Positions 52,111 through 62,257 of a stretch of DNA of 64,000 nt are shown piece by piece. The position numbers were made by a program, and so were the translations under genes. Origin of the DNA: Drosophila miranda (lineage: Eukaryota > Arthropoda > Insecta > Diptera > Drosophilidae); contig NC_046673.1 in the NCBI RefSeq assembly GCF_003369915.1, positions 10,648,001-10,712,000 of the forward strand. Direction: 5' to 3'. Within the stretch, counting starts at the first letter, position 1. The number at the start of each line of letters is the position of its first letter. The notes beneath the pieces were generated by a model, which saw only the letters and a list, made by a program, of their open reading frames with translations, searched no databases and was not told where the DNA came from.

Positions 52111-52136
52111 GTGTGTGTGTGTGTGTGTCTGTGTGT
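52111..52136. repeat. (GT)n microsatellite
   Basis: GT run with one CT interruption, inside the probable Vap33 3'UTR or intergenic DNA. Confidence 0.9.
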
Positions 52137-53488
52137 ATATATGTATATGTTGTATTTTTCTTTTGCTACAGCTGACATCAAGTACATTTTGCTTATGATT
52201 TGCTTCTTTTTTGTGTGTGTTTTTTCCTCGTTTGTTATTTTCTCATTTCATTTTCATTTTTGTTTCGTTTATCATTATATTTATTTATAGGTTTTCTTTT
52301 TTGTTCTGTATTTCTAGTTTAAACATTTAAATACGATTTCCACATGTCTATGAAAATACAGCGTTCATGCACGCATGTGTATATACTCGAATGTATGTAT
52401 TTATATATAAATCTATATACCCTTTCAATGCTTTGCAAAATGTTAAACAAATATTTAAAAAAAAAAAGAACAGCCAAAAAACAATCGCAATGAAGAATAA
52501 GGAAATATATGTTCTAAAACAAATCAAAGAGAGCTTGCTCTTCTCTCTCTTTAGCTTTGTTTTTCCCGTTTTGTTTTTACATGCCTAAGGGGTTGTGGCG
52601 AAAGAAGGGCTGTTTGTGAGGGGGTTGCCGGGAGTGGCGCAATCAAAAAGAATACAAAATAGTCAAAATTTGTTTTGTGTTGCCTCTGTCAAATGTTTTA
52701 TAAAATGTTGATTGATTTTGCTGTAACCTCTTCCATCATCTTCAGATTTGGACACATAAACATATCCATTTAATTTCAGATCCTCAGACATAGAGCGTAT
52801 CATCTGCAGATCTCTTGTTTAGGCAGATTTCATCTCAGACACATGTACGTATTTAACAAGGTTGTAGATCATATGAGACCCATATAGACCTTACAATTAT
52901 CCATACGCCTGGTACATACATATCATGTATGCAGTTTCTGGAATTTCTTTAATTAATCTTCAGACATATTTCATATAATATGTGATACATGTAGATCGTA
53001 AGTGTATGCTCATATATTTTTTCTAGATTTTCTCGCAAATCATCTTCCGAATTGTGTTGTTTTATAAAATGTGGGGGGTTGGTTTCTTCCAATTTAGCTA
53101 CTCAGTTGAGTTGATTATTTGCTTACATAAATTCTTCTCATCAATCTATATATTTAAGTATCCAAACATACATATATATAGCAATACATTTTTAGATTGT
53201 AATATGGGTGTATGGGATTGCAGGTTGAATCATTGAAATGACTAAAAACAAACTACTTAAATGCAAAATGCCAGCCGAAAAATATAACTTATGGTCCTTA
53301 TATATCTTCTTTTTATATAATTCCCTTTTTATGGGTGTTAGTGGGTGGATGGGGGTGGGGATGCAGATGGGGATGGATGGTGATAGGGGAAGAGACAGTG
53401 ATGGATAGGGGTGAAGCAAACTGTCCTTTATAGAGAGCGGCGGTGGCCTGGCAGAGCAGTTTTCTTTTTTTTTTTTTCGTGACATTCT

Positions 53489-53494
53489 TTTATT
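53489..53494 (-). terminator. Candidate polyadenylation signal for Vap33
   Basis: AATAAA on the minus strand, about 750 bases after the Vap33 stop codon. Further candidates lie near 52270 and 51740, so the true 3' end is uncertain. Confidence 0.3.
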
Positions 53495-54241
53495 ATTTAT
53501 ATGATTTTTCAAAGCGTTTTTCTGAATTTTTGTAATGCATTTTGCTCGTGGTTTCCTTAGTTAAGCTTCTTCCTAGTGTTTGCTTTAACAATTACATTTA
53601 TCCAAGTTTTGTCAAAGCAAATAACAAACTCAATTAAATTAATTCTGTTAAATTGAAATCTGTTTACTCCATTAACAATGATTGGTTTGTCTTTGCTTTT
53701 TGTCGAAAGTTTTTTTTGCCTAATAAGATTTATATTTTAAAATAAATGTCTGATTGATTGAATAATTGAAAGAAAATAAAAGATGCGGCTTTTCAATTTA
53801 GAAGTAAGATAATAGTTATCATAAAGAATATAGTAAAATTAGTTTAAAAAAAAAAAAGTGAAAAAAATGCAATGGGAAATCTGAGCAATGCACTCTACGG
53901 ATTAAACTGGTTGTTGTAGTGTTTTGTTTTTTGAATTAGCGAAGCTTTTACTTTCTGTTCGAGCGCAGCTCTTTTATCTCATTCATCCTCGAGGGCTAGC
54001 TTCCCCTTCTGCTGCTCATCTGATGGTTTTTGTATCTTTTTGTGTCGCCTCTCCCGTTTGCTTTTGCTTCTGCTTCTGGATTCGTTCGTTGTTATTGCTG
54101 CTATTGTGTCTTGTTGCTGTTTGATGGTGCTACTGCTCCTGCTGCTATTCTCTTTGTTGTTTTTTGTTTTTTGTTTTTTTTTTTCTGTAGTTCTGTAGTA
54201 GTTGTTAGTGATTCTGCTGCATTTTGGATACTTTATGGCAT

Positions 54242-56013
54242 TCAGAGCAAGAATTTACCCAGTAAGAGGCCCAGTATGGCCGCAGCAATGGCAATTGCAA
54301 TATAAAAGACCGGAATCTGTTTCTCAGCTAGCACTGGGGCATAGGGCTCGTTCGGCTGCTTGAAGGCCGCTGAGCTGCGGTAGCGTGCGATTTGATCCTG
54401 CAACAGGAAGATTTTAACCATTAAGGCTACAAAGGATAACGGAGGTGAACCAGGGACCCACCTTCAAGTGTAGATTCTCTTTTCGTAGGTCAGTGTTGGA
54501 CTCCATCAGCGCCTTCATCTCACCGGACAAGTCATACTCAGTGGCATCGGTCGAATTTGCGGTCTTTAAAACAAAGATTGGATTAAATATATTCTTTGAG
54601 AGCGGCACGAAACACACCTCATCGCTAGACAGCTTCGTCTCTGACTTAGCGCCCTCGGTGATGGCGGAATTGACATTGGTACCCGCAATGCCTCCGCCGG
54701 CGCTGCCGGATCCACCACCCACGGAAATGCCGCTAGTATTCTCTGCATTTGCCTCTGCACTGGGCATCTCGAAAACGCATTTCAGCTTGGCATCCATTAG
54801 CTGCTGCGGCTCCAGCTCCTTCCACTGCAGAGGATGATATGAAGATGAAGATGGAATGTTAATTTTGATGTTAATGGGGGATTTGGTATGGGATGCTCAT
54901 CAACACGCCACTCACCAATTTATTCAAATCGTTCAGATCAGCATCCACCGGTGCGAGGACGCTTTGCACCATGAACTTGTGCTTGTTCTTCTCCTGCTGA
55001 TCGTACATGAAGGGCTGCAGGCAGACTGTGGGATATAAATCGAATGGGAATGGTATTGGGGATTAGATGGCATTCCAGCCAGTCCATATGGATATTAAAG
55101 AGTACTTACTTTCCACCTGGGTCGACCGAAGAGGCAGGATCTTGCCAATGTTTGGACGTACACAGTAGCGCTTTGGTGCGGTTGTCTTGATCTTAAAAAC
55201 CAGTGGGGCAGACGAGTTATTGCGTAGGGTCATGATTGTGACGACAGACCGATTAAAGGGACCTGAAAGGAAAGCGAATGCATTCGATTAGCAATCAATC
55301 GAATTAACAGGCCCACCCCCCCGCCGTTCCAAGCAAATCAACTGATTTGTGTCACGTCACGCCCATTGCGTCATTAGGCAGCACCAAAAACGAAAGCAAG
55401 TTCAAATTAATTGAATTAAAAGCAGAAGCAAACAACAAAAAGAACCAATAGCTAGAAGCAGGGCAAAAGAGAGCAACCAAAAGGAGCCGAAACTTGAATA
55501 CCCTCCCTAAAATAAAAAAAACTCTAGTGGCAGTGGAAACTGAAAAAGTACTGGCAGGCCAGACATGGATGTCCTCCGAAAAGATTAGGCACAGGGCGAA
55601 TTCGATTATACGCGCGATCTACGCCTGGGATGCAAGTCTTCTGCAGGTGGAAAGAGTGCAAAAGAAACAGCAGAAGCAGTGTAACGGATTCCCTTTAGTG
55701 CGTGCGTGTTCTCCCTATACGCGTATATATGTGTATTTATTGTGTGTGTATGAAGGAAATTTCATTAGACAAAGTCGCGTCATGCATGGGCCTCGGCCCC
55801 TCTCCCCGCCCAAACCTCTCACTCTACACTCCGCGCTAGTCAACGATCAAAGGGGGAGGTAGGGCGGAGGACAAGAATGGGGCTAAGGCAGGGCTGACAT
55901 AGCCAAACACACACACACACCCAAACAAAGAAATATGAAAAGATTTGTGCACAGTGGAACGAAACAAAAGTAATGGGTGTTGCACGAGCAAAATAAATAA
56001 TTGTAATTCTCAA

Positions 56014-56045
<32 letters not shown>

Positions 56046-57084
56046 CCCTACACAAACACACATATTAGTTATTTACACACATGTGTTTTGTGTTTTTCCA
56101 ATTAGTAGCAATCGGATAAATGCATTGCCACCGCCCACTGTGCGGGCTCTCTGGTGTCATATGGGATTATTGTAGTTGTTGCTGCAACTGCTGCTGCTGT
56201 TGCTTTTCGGCCAAAACTCAAGAAGTAAGACAAAAAAAAAATTAAAATAAAAACGGCCCATGACAAGTTTTTGCGTATAAAAATAAAATTGTAGCCAAAA
56301 ACGCAAGGAGAGAGAGGCAGACGACGGTCGGAGAGCGCGAAAGAATAGCGAGAGTAAGAAAACAACGCCAGCTGCCGGCAACAAGAGCATCAGCAGAAGA
56401 AAGAAAGAGGGACGGCAGCAGTGACAGCGGCGGACGGGCCAGGACAGGACAGAAGGAGATGGATGAAAACATGGTGAAACAGCCGCACACCACACGTAGA
56501 CCTAAAAAAATGTCAAAAATGTCCAACAAAAACAACGGAAATTATTGATAAGCTGCAAAGAAAGCAGCGCCAAGTGACAAGGAAAGTGAGACAAAGACAG
56601 AGACAGAGGTAAAGAGCACCAAAGCGAGACGCAATCACACATAAGCGGTGTGTGTGTGTTGGTGTGCGTGCAAACTTTGCAGTTTGCTCCAAGCCCTTTT
56701 GACCTAACAAAATGAACGAATTTTGCAATAAATTGGAATTTGAAACTGAAATTGCAATGGTTAAATGTTTCAATGGTTCGTACTGCCACCGATGCGTCGT
56801 CGCCTACATTGGTCGATACATGAACAACATATGCATGTATGTAGCAATGGGTGTGCGCGAGTGTGGTTGAGCCAACATGCAAAATGGCCTTCCCCGTCTC
56901 ACACGCTCACGCGATGAATGGATGGGGAGAGAGACAAACAATAACAAATTGCTAAAGAATCAAGAGTTTCACTTTTTAGTTTTTGGCAATCCCTACAAAA
57001 AGAATCATGAAAAAACTCACCCACAAAACGCAACTCATGCTCCGGATCAATGGTCAGCGGAAACTCGTAGTTTGATTTGCTCAT
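54242..57084 (-). CDS. VAMP-associated protein 33 (VAP-A/B family), ER contact-site adaptor
   Basis: Six coding exons on the minus strand: 57084-57021, 55262-55110, 55025-54916, 54824-54618, 54563-54462 and 54397-54242, giving 263 residues. VAP proteins sit in the ER membrane and bind FFAT-motif proteins at membrane contact sites; the fly MSP domain is also reported to be secreted as a signal. The MSP domain spans about residues 5-125 ([33 protein letters not shown]). The region holding the proline mutated in human ALS8 (RPNIG) is intact. A Gly/Ser-rich linker (about 135-180), a short coiled coil (about 190-220) and a C-terminal transmembrane helix (about residues 241-263, ending LGKFLL) follow. 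A 54-bp intron between exons 4 and 5 is in frame and stop-free. A possible 5'UTR splice acceptor lies at 57108. Intron 1 is about 1.76 kb. Confidence 0.95.
55263..57020 (-). other. Large first coding intron of Vap33
   Basis: An intron of about 1758 bases with GTGAGT donor and TTTCAG acceptor. It contains a CT microsatellite at 56014-56044 and CA stretches near 55907 and 56650. Frames inside it are low-complexity; I see no nested gene. Confidence 0.7.
56014..56044. repeat. (CT)n microsatellite
   Basis: CT run with one TT interruption, within Vap33 intron 1. Confidence 0.9.
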
Positions 57085-57780
57085 GGCTGCTGTTTGTATG
57101 GACTCCACTGTAGAAAATTGCAACTTCGTGTCTGTTTTTCGGTATTTCTTCTTAATTCTTTTGTGCGTTTTTGCGCGCTGCTTGTCCTGGTTTTGCCTTC
57201 ACCTTGTTGTCGTTGTAGTTGTAGTTGTAGTGGTGCCTGTTAAGGAAATGCACACGGAATTGTATTACACATTCACTCAAACACACATACACTCAGCAGA
57301 GACACGCAGCACGTAAAATTTGCTGATTTTCGCTTACGGTTTTCGTTCTTCTTGCGTTTCTTCCCGGTTTGCTAATATCTTCCCAGCTAAACCTTTTTAA
57401 GATACCTTTTCAACCAAATTTTTCCTATTGTTTAATTTTTTCTCTTGACTTTTCACAAGCTGCGCGTCGCCTGTTTGTCGCTGCTTGCTTCGTCCGATTT
57501 ATCAGAGAGCGAGGACAGGCGAAATATCGGCAAATTGATGCGACCACACACACACTCTCGCACACGGTTAGAATATAAAAAAAATACCAAACATAAATTC
57601 CGTGTGTTTGCTTACAAAAAAAACGTGGATTTCCTGCCTCGAGCAATGCAATTTTCTTTGCAATAAGATGGCCCACTCTGATTCTAGCTCGGGTACCTAA
57701 CGCACTTCGCTAGTTTAATTTTTCTACGAATCTAGTACAATTTTCAAATGCAAATGCAGGGCAAAAAAATCCAAAGCGCG
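57085..57780 (-). other. Vap33 5' untranslated and leader-intron region
   Basis: No separate gene. TTTTCTACAG at 57117-57108 (minus) looks like a splice acceptor 23 bases before the start codon. Possible donors lie near 57338 (CCGTAAGCG) and 57613 (TTTGTAAGC). This fits one or more spliced leader exons starting near 57700. A TTG/GTAGTT triplet run lies at 57210-57233. Confidence 0.45.
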
Positions 57781-57791
57781 TTGTTCGGATG

Positions 57792-58052
57792 CAGTGTGAC
57801 CGCGAGTTTATTGATCAAATATACCGTCTGACCATCAGAAACATACCGTCTAATCTTCAAAATATACCATAAAATATACCATACTGACGAACTATTGAAG
57901 TTCCATCATACATATTCCTGCGTCACCTTGGAGTTCTAATCCGACCGGCGGAATTGTTAAGCAGATGCAACGCCGTTCATTCAGCGTTGCCATACCGTTC
58001 GGATCCACGCCGCTTGTCAGGCACTAACTTTATTTTTCGTTCAAAAATACCG
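57792..58052 (-). promoter_or_regulatory. Vap33 core promoter motif cluster (Ohler motifs 1, 7 and 6-like)
   Basis: On the minus strand there is an exact CGGTCACACTG (motif 1) at 57792-57802 and TGGCAACGCTG (motif 7-like) at 57982-57992. Five ATACCGT/ATACCAT elements (motif 6-like, + orientation) lie at 57817-57828, 57840-57850, 57861-57870, 57873-57882 and 58043-58052. These motifs mark TATA-less housekeeping promoters in Drosophila. Their orientation and position suit Vap33. Confidence 0.6.
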
Positions 58053-58252
58053 TTTTCTGGTATAATTTTTACCCACAATTATATTTTTAAATATATTAAT
58101 TTTGTTCGACCTAGCTGTTTTTGAAATTATGGTAGCTCAGAGGTCCCGCGTGGTCAGGGCAGAAAAGTCAGCGCCTTGATCATTTTATATAAAGATCTGT
58201 GAAAATGGGTTTAATTAAGCGAATTAGGTTCACAGTAACGAAATAGGTAGCT

Positions 58253-58258
58253 TTTATT
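58253..58258 (-). terminator. Candidate polyadenylation signal of the helical-protein gene
   Basis: AATAAA on the minus strand, about 285 bases after the stop codon at 58542 and before the Vap33 promoter cluster. Confidence 0.45.
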
Positions 58259-58541
58259 TTTGGAAATTATTTGATAATTTGTTTAATACTTAGCATTTCC
58301 TTTGCCAAATCCAGTTTATCTTGAATATAGTGTTGGAACCACTTCTGATTCTCGAAATTTTGTAATGTATATAAAAAAAAAATCATAGTGTGTATGTCGA
58401 ATGCATTAAAGATTAGTGAAAAATTAATAATAATTAACTTAACTTTGGCGATTTCAAATCGTAACTTAAAGCTTAATCAAAATAGCAGCCCTATCCTTTT
58501 TTTCTCTCCCCAATACTCCACTACAAAATGGGTTAAACACA

Positions 58542-61431
58542 TTATACATGATCCAACCCCTGTAAGTTTTTCGCTACAAGCATGTTTAGGATCATCCGTG
58601 CGGTTATCGCCTCATGATCAAAGCGGCATTTTCTCGGGGCCAGGGCAACAATACCCCGTACATGATCGGCAAGGCGATCACAATTCGGGAGCGTCGCCTT
58701 TTCCATGTATCTCATGAAACCATACATGTAGTTGCGGAAGAAGAATCTATAGGCAGCTTTAGCCTGCGGAGCATCACACAAGTCGATTTGCCTCGAGATC
58801 TCCGCCATGAGGGTGACATCGGTTTTGTTTTCAATGGCCTTGAAAAAGAGGTTAGTCGCCTCTATGGCGCTCGACTGCATTATGAGCCCCATGCATTTAT
58901 CTGCGAAATCGCGATCTGTCGACAAGATGTTTGTCATCTTCCACCGTTCGCTCTGCGCTGAAGTGTCGACCAAGGCCTGCATCTTCTGGATGAGTTCTGC
59001 AAGGGGATAAATAAATTTAAAATGGCATTGTTGGGCAGTGCGTTGAAGATCGGCACTCACCAGAGTCTCCGCTCAGAATGGTCGGCGAATTATTTGTATA
59101 GTATCTTACAGCCAGGTTGAGGACATCGACGTGGATTTGGTCGAAGGTCGGTATAGTCCAGCGCAGAGCATCTATGGTCTTCATTAGCTGGGACAGCACT
59201 GGCCAACTGTTCTTGCGCCATTCGATAAGATGGACATGCATTTCGACATAGGTTTTGGCCTCTTTCAAGCAGTCTGCCGATGCGTTGTCCTCTATCATTT
59301 GATCAATTTGCTCCTTGCCGTTCGTTTGAATGTATTTATCTGCCGATTCGACATTTAGAAGGGTATGTAGGATCCGCTCGATGAGATGAATGTGGTTCAA
59401 TTCGGTAAACTTGGCCAGTCCACTGGCAAGGGCCTCCAGGTATGCGGACTGGGCTGCCTTCAGCTGCTCGACACTGTAGGGCCTAGCACCAGGCTGAAGG
59501 TTCAGGTTGTAGTTGCACAAATTATTGTTTACCCGTTCACGGAAGCTACGACTGGAAGGGGTGTGCAAGCCAGTCTTCATGCCGTTGAGTATCAAGGGAT
59601 ATGCGTACAGGGATAGCAGGAAGTCAATCGAATTCGGGCGCGTTAGCACGTATTCGTCTTTGAACAGGCTGTCGGCGGTGCTCTCCATGTAGTGAATGGC
59701 GTGAGGGGTGAGCTGGCAGGCGAGGTTCCAGAATATGTCCATGAAACGTGAGTGCGTCATACCCAGGTCAGCCAGTGTCTGCCAGGACATCTGCGCGTCC
59801 TCGTAGCATATATACAAAAACTCTATAAGGTGCGAACGCTCAGGCTGGCCATCGAGCCGATTAAAGAATAGAACACGGCGTGATTTAGAGGCCCGATTGG
59901 AAAAAGTGAATGCAGTGGTGAGCCCAAGCTCATCGCGTAGCTGCAGAATCTTTTGCTTAACATCTACGTCGGATCGGATAAAGATCAGCTGCACAACCTG
60001 ACGCAACACGGGATTGTATTGGCTTCTCTGTTGTTTTTTCTCTTCAAGACTCAGGCTGGTATCCTCAGCCTCCTCGGACAGATATTCGGCCATATGGTTG
60101 AAGATCAGGGTGATGTGTTCGAATCCCAGGAATTGCATATGCTTGGACATGGTGTCCACGCACTCGTCGCTAACAAAGCAAATGGGACGTTGAAAGAGTT
60201 CTTCAAGTCCGGCCAGGGTCTGCGCCTCGGTTATTTCGCCATTATCGCCGTCAAGGAAGCGTAATAGTTCGCGCAAACTTAGTTCTGTCAGGAGCTCCTT
60301 AAACGACTTGGCCGCTCCGGCGAAGGTTTTCAGTTGTCCGCAAATCAAGTGCTGGGCAAGTTCTGGCTTGTTCGTAATAAGATTCAACACCGCTGCTGAC
60401 TGGCAGCATATGACCTCTTGGTAGCTGTAGAGCAACTGGCTAGAGGGAAGCTCTAGCCAGGTCATGAATGTGTCCACGGTCACCAGCTGCAGGACACGCT
60501 GCAAGGCGTCCATCAGAATCAAGGAATACCGGTCCATCAAAGACTCTGTGTTCTCCTGCTTTATGGAGTCTGTTTCATCGGAAATCATGAAATTGTAGAC
60601 AGTCCAATATTGTGGCTTTTCAGCGGGCTGCTGGAGGGCCGCGAGCAGCACATCGAGTAGCTGATTCATTGCCAGAGCCAGGTAGCGCTTGCGTGGAGAT
60701 GGAAACAGCACGCGCAATCGATCGGAACTGTCCAGCAGTTGGCGTTGAAGGAGACGAGCCGTCTGGTCCACGAGTTCGTTGGCACTTGTTTGGTTATAAT
60801 GGGCAATGGCCTGCCGAGCGGATGTGAGGAATCCCGTGAGCAACGACAGGGCATCAAATTGGTTGGAGACCAACTTGGACACGTTTTCGTTTAGATAATC
60901 GTAGTACTGGCGGGCAACACAGCTCTGTCCGTACGCCAGAAACTCTTTCAGCGGCTGTTGCAGACCGCATTTCAGGGCAATGGAAATGGCCACGACTGTC
61001 GACATGGGAGGTACCTGGCCTACCAAATGGACGCAATCTGGATTATAAATTTTCTGTTTCAAACAGTCAGAGGTGTTTAGTATTAGCACGGCTAGGACCC
61101 CGCGCAAATAGTTCATGGCGTCAGCTCCAGCCGGCTCGGTGACCACCTCGTTTTTCATTTTGTCATGTGGCCGTTGCACCACGAGGTCATGCTCCATTAG
61201 CACTTTGCACACCAGATTGCAGATCTCTGCAATGTGCTCGTCATCGCCTGCCAATGAAACGAACCATTATGCACTTTGTAGTTTTTTCCTTTTACCGCTA
61301 TGTTTTTTATTTCTACATGCGTACTTACCGCTTAAATATAAGAAGGTGTTGAGCTTCTTAGACTCGCTGTCAAAACGCTTGAGAGTATCGCCCATCTGGG
61401 CAAAAACCTCGCAATTATCGAGCGGATGCAT
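58542..61431 (-). CDS. Large all-helical protein, probable Gemin4/Gaulos (CG2941) orthologue
   Basis: Three minus-strand exons, 61431-61329, 61247-59061 and 58996-58542, join in phase to give 914 residues. The first exon supplies the real ATG (MHPLDNCEVFAQMGDTLKRF); the long middle exon has none at its start. The protein is leucine-rich and appears wholly alpha-helical, resembling an armadillo/HEAT-type scaffold. It has no signal peptide, membrane helix or catalytic motif that I can recognise, so the sequence alone does not name it. The identification rests on position: in D. melanogaster, as I recall, CG2941 (Gaulos, the fly Gemin4 of the SMN complex for snRNP assembly) sits between Vap33 and CG2938. 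It is divergent from CASD1, with 825 bases between start codons. Confidence 0.85.
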
Positions 61432-61587
61432 TTTCACTTGTTTGATCTCTGTTTATAGATTAATTTTAATATTTTTGACGCAAAACGACAAAACGTTGTG
61501 ATGCCGCCGATTTATGCGATGGCTGGCGCCGATATCTCTAACATCGATATTCCGTCTGCAAATAATTGATGGCACATATCTGTTTGT

Positions 61588-61686
61588 TATGATCCGCCTT
61601 TTTGCCACCCTGGCCTATCGTTCCCATCGACGTCTCCGTGAGCTAGCTGGGAACGATAGGCCAGGGTGGCAAAGAGTCGGATCATA
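61588..61686. repeat. Near-perfect 39-bp inverted repeat (99-nt hairpin)
   Basis: The left arm 61588-61626 and right arm 61648-61686 are reverse complements at 37 of 39 positions, with an uninterrupted match over the inner 25 or so bases (TTGCCACCCTGGCC, then CTATCGTTCCCA). The spacer of 21 bases (61627-61647) gives a compact stem-loop. Sequence beyond the arms does not pair. It could be a hairpin RNA precursor, a pair of oppositely placed promoter elements, or a recent inverted duplication. Confidence 0.95.
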
Positions 61687-61856
61687 GCATGTTTAATTTT
61701 ATTCTGAGACTTTTCCACGATGGCTGGCCTCGGTAGCTCGATATCGGTATCTTAAAAGTTGATAGCTGAACGTACAACTTTCTTTCATTTGGTTGAAACA
61801 AATATATTCAACAAATACTGTTGATGCCCTTATACCGATAGTCGAGTCCCGCGGCG

Positions 61857-61952
61857 ATGCTACCAGAGTTGGTGTTGGCGGGCGAAGCCGATAAGCTTAA
61901 TGTGCAATGTTTTCAGAAAAAATGTAAGCAGGTGGAACAAAAGCTGACTTAG
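61857..61952 (+). other. Upstream reading frame in the CASD1-like leader
   Basis: ATG at 61857-61859 opens 31 codons (MLPELVLAGEADKLNVQCF...) and stops at TAG 61950-61952, about 300 bases before the main start. If transcription begins before 61857 it would be translated first and could lower output of the main frame. No family recognised. Confidence 0.35.
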
Positions 61953-62257
61953 ACTATGTCTAGGTCTAGGTCGAGACCTAGTTAGCTCCAAAGAAAACGT
62001 CTGCGAAATGTCATGGTGAAACTTTAAATGTCGAACGCAGTTTGGGGGGGCCACAGCGATCAGCTGTCCGCCGCATCGATTTGTGGGCGCCTATCGGCCG
62101 GCTGCAGCAAAAAGCAAACGCAAATTTGGTCTTGTAAGGAGAGGCGGACGTGTGAATCGGGTCAAGCGAAAGTGGGCCAAGACCATGCAATAGGCAAACT
62201 AGTGAGAAAACGCACACTGCCAAGACTACAGCAAGGAGACAGTGGAGGAGTGTCATC

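Larger units (their letters stand above)
49983..54241. other. Convergent intergenic region with Vap33 3'UTR
   Basis: 4.3 kb between two convergent genes. The asparaginase 3'UTR should end within a few hundred bases; ATTAAA at 50271-50276 is the nearest signal-like hexamer. The rest is AT-rich, with T-runs and a GT microsatellite. Minus-strand AATAAA signals (TTTATT on +), for example 53489-53494, suggest the Vap33 transcript ends here. A dispersed-repeat fragment lies at 50891-50970. No protein gene is visible. Confidence 0.55.
61432..62257. promoter_or_regulatory. Divergent promoter region between the helical-protein and CASD1-like genes
   Basis: This 826-bp segment separates two divergent start codons and must hold both promoters. 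DRE-like ATCGATAT lies at 61543-61550 and a CTCGATATCGGTATC stretch near 61739. A near-perfect inverted repeat (61588-61686) lies between them, and a small upstream reading frame at 61857-61952. Confidence 0.6.

Noticed and set aside
57085..57123. Vap33 start at the upstream in-frame ATG (57123)
   Set aside because: A good splice acceptor lies between the two ATGs, and the known VAP33 N-terminus begins MSKS, matching the ATG at 57084.
59017..61254. Translation start of the helical protein at the beginning of its long exon
   Set aside because: No ATG there; the only start would be TTG. A splice acceptor (TTGGCAG) and an upstream in-phase exon with ATG at 61431 fit better.
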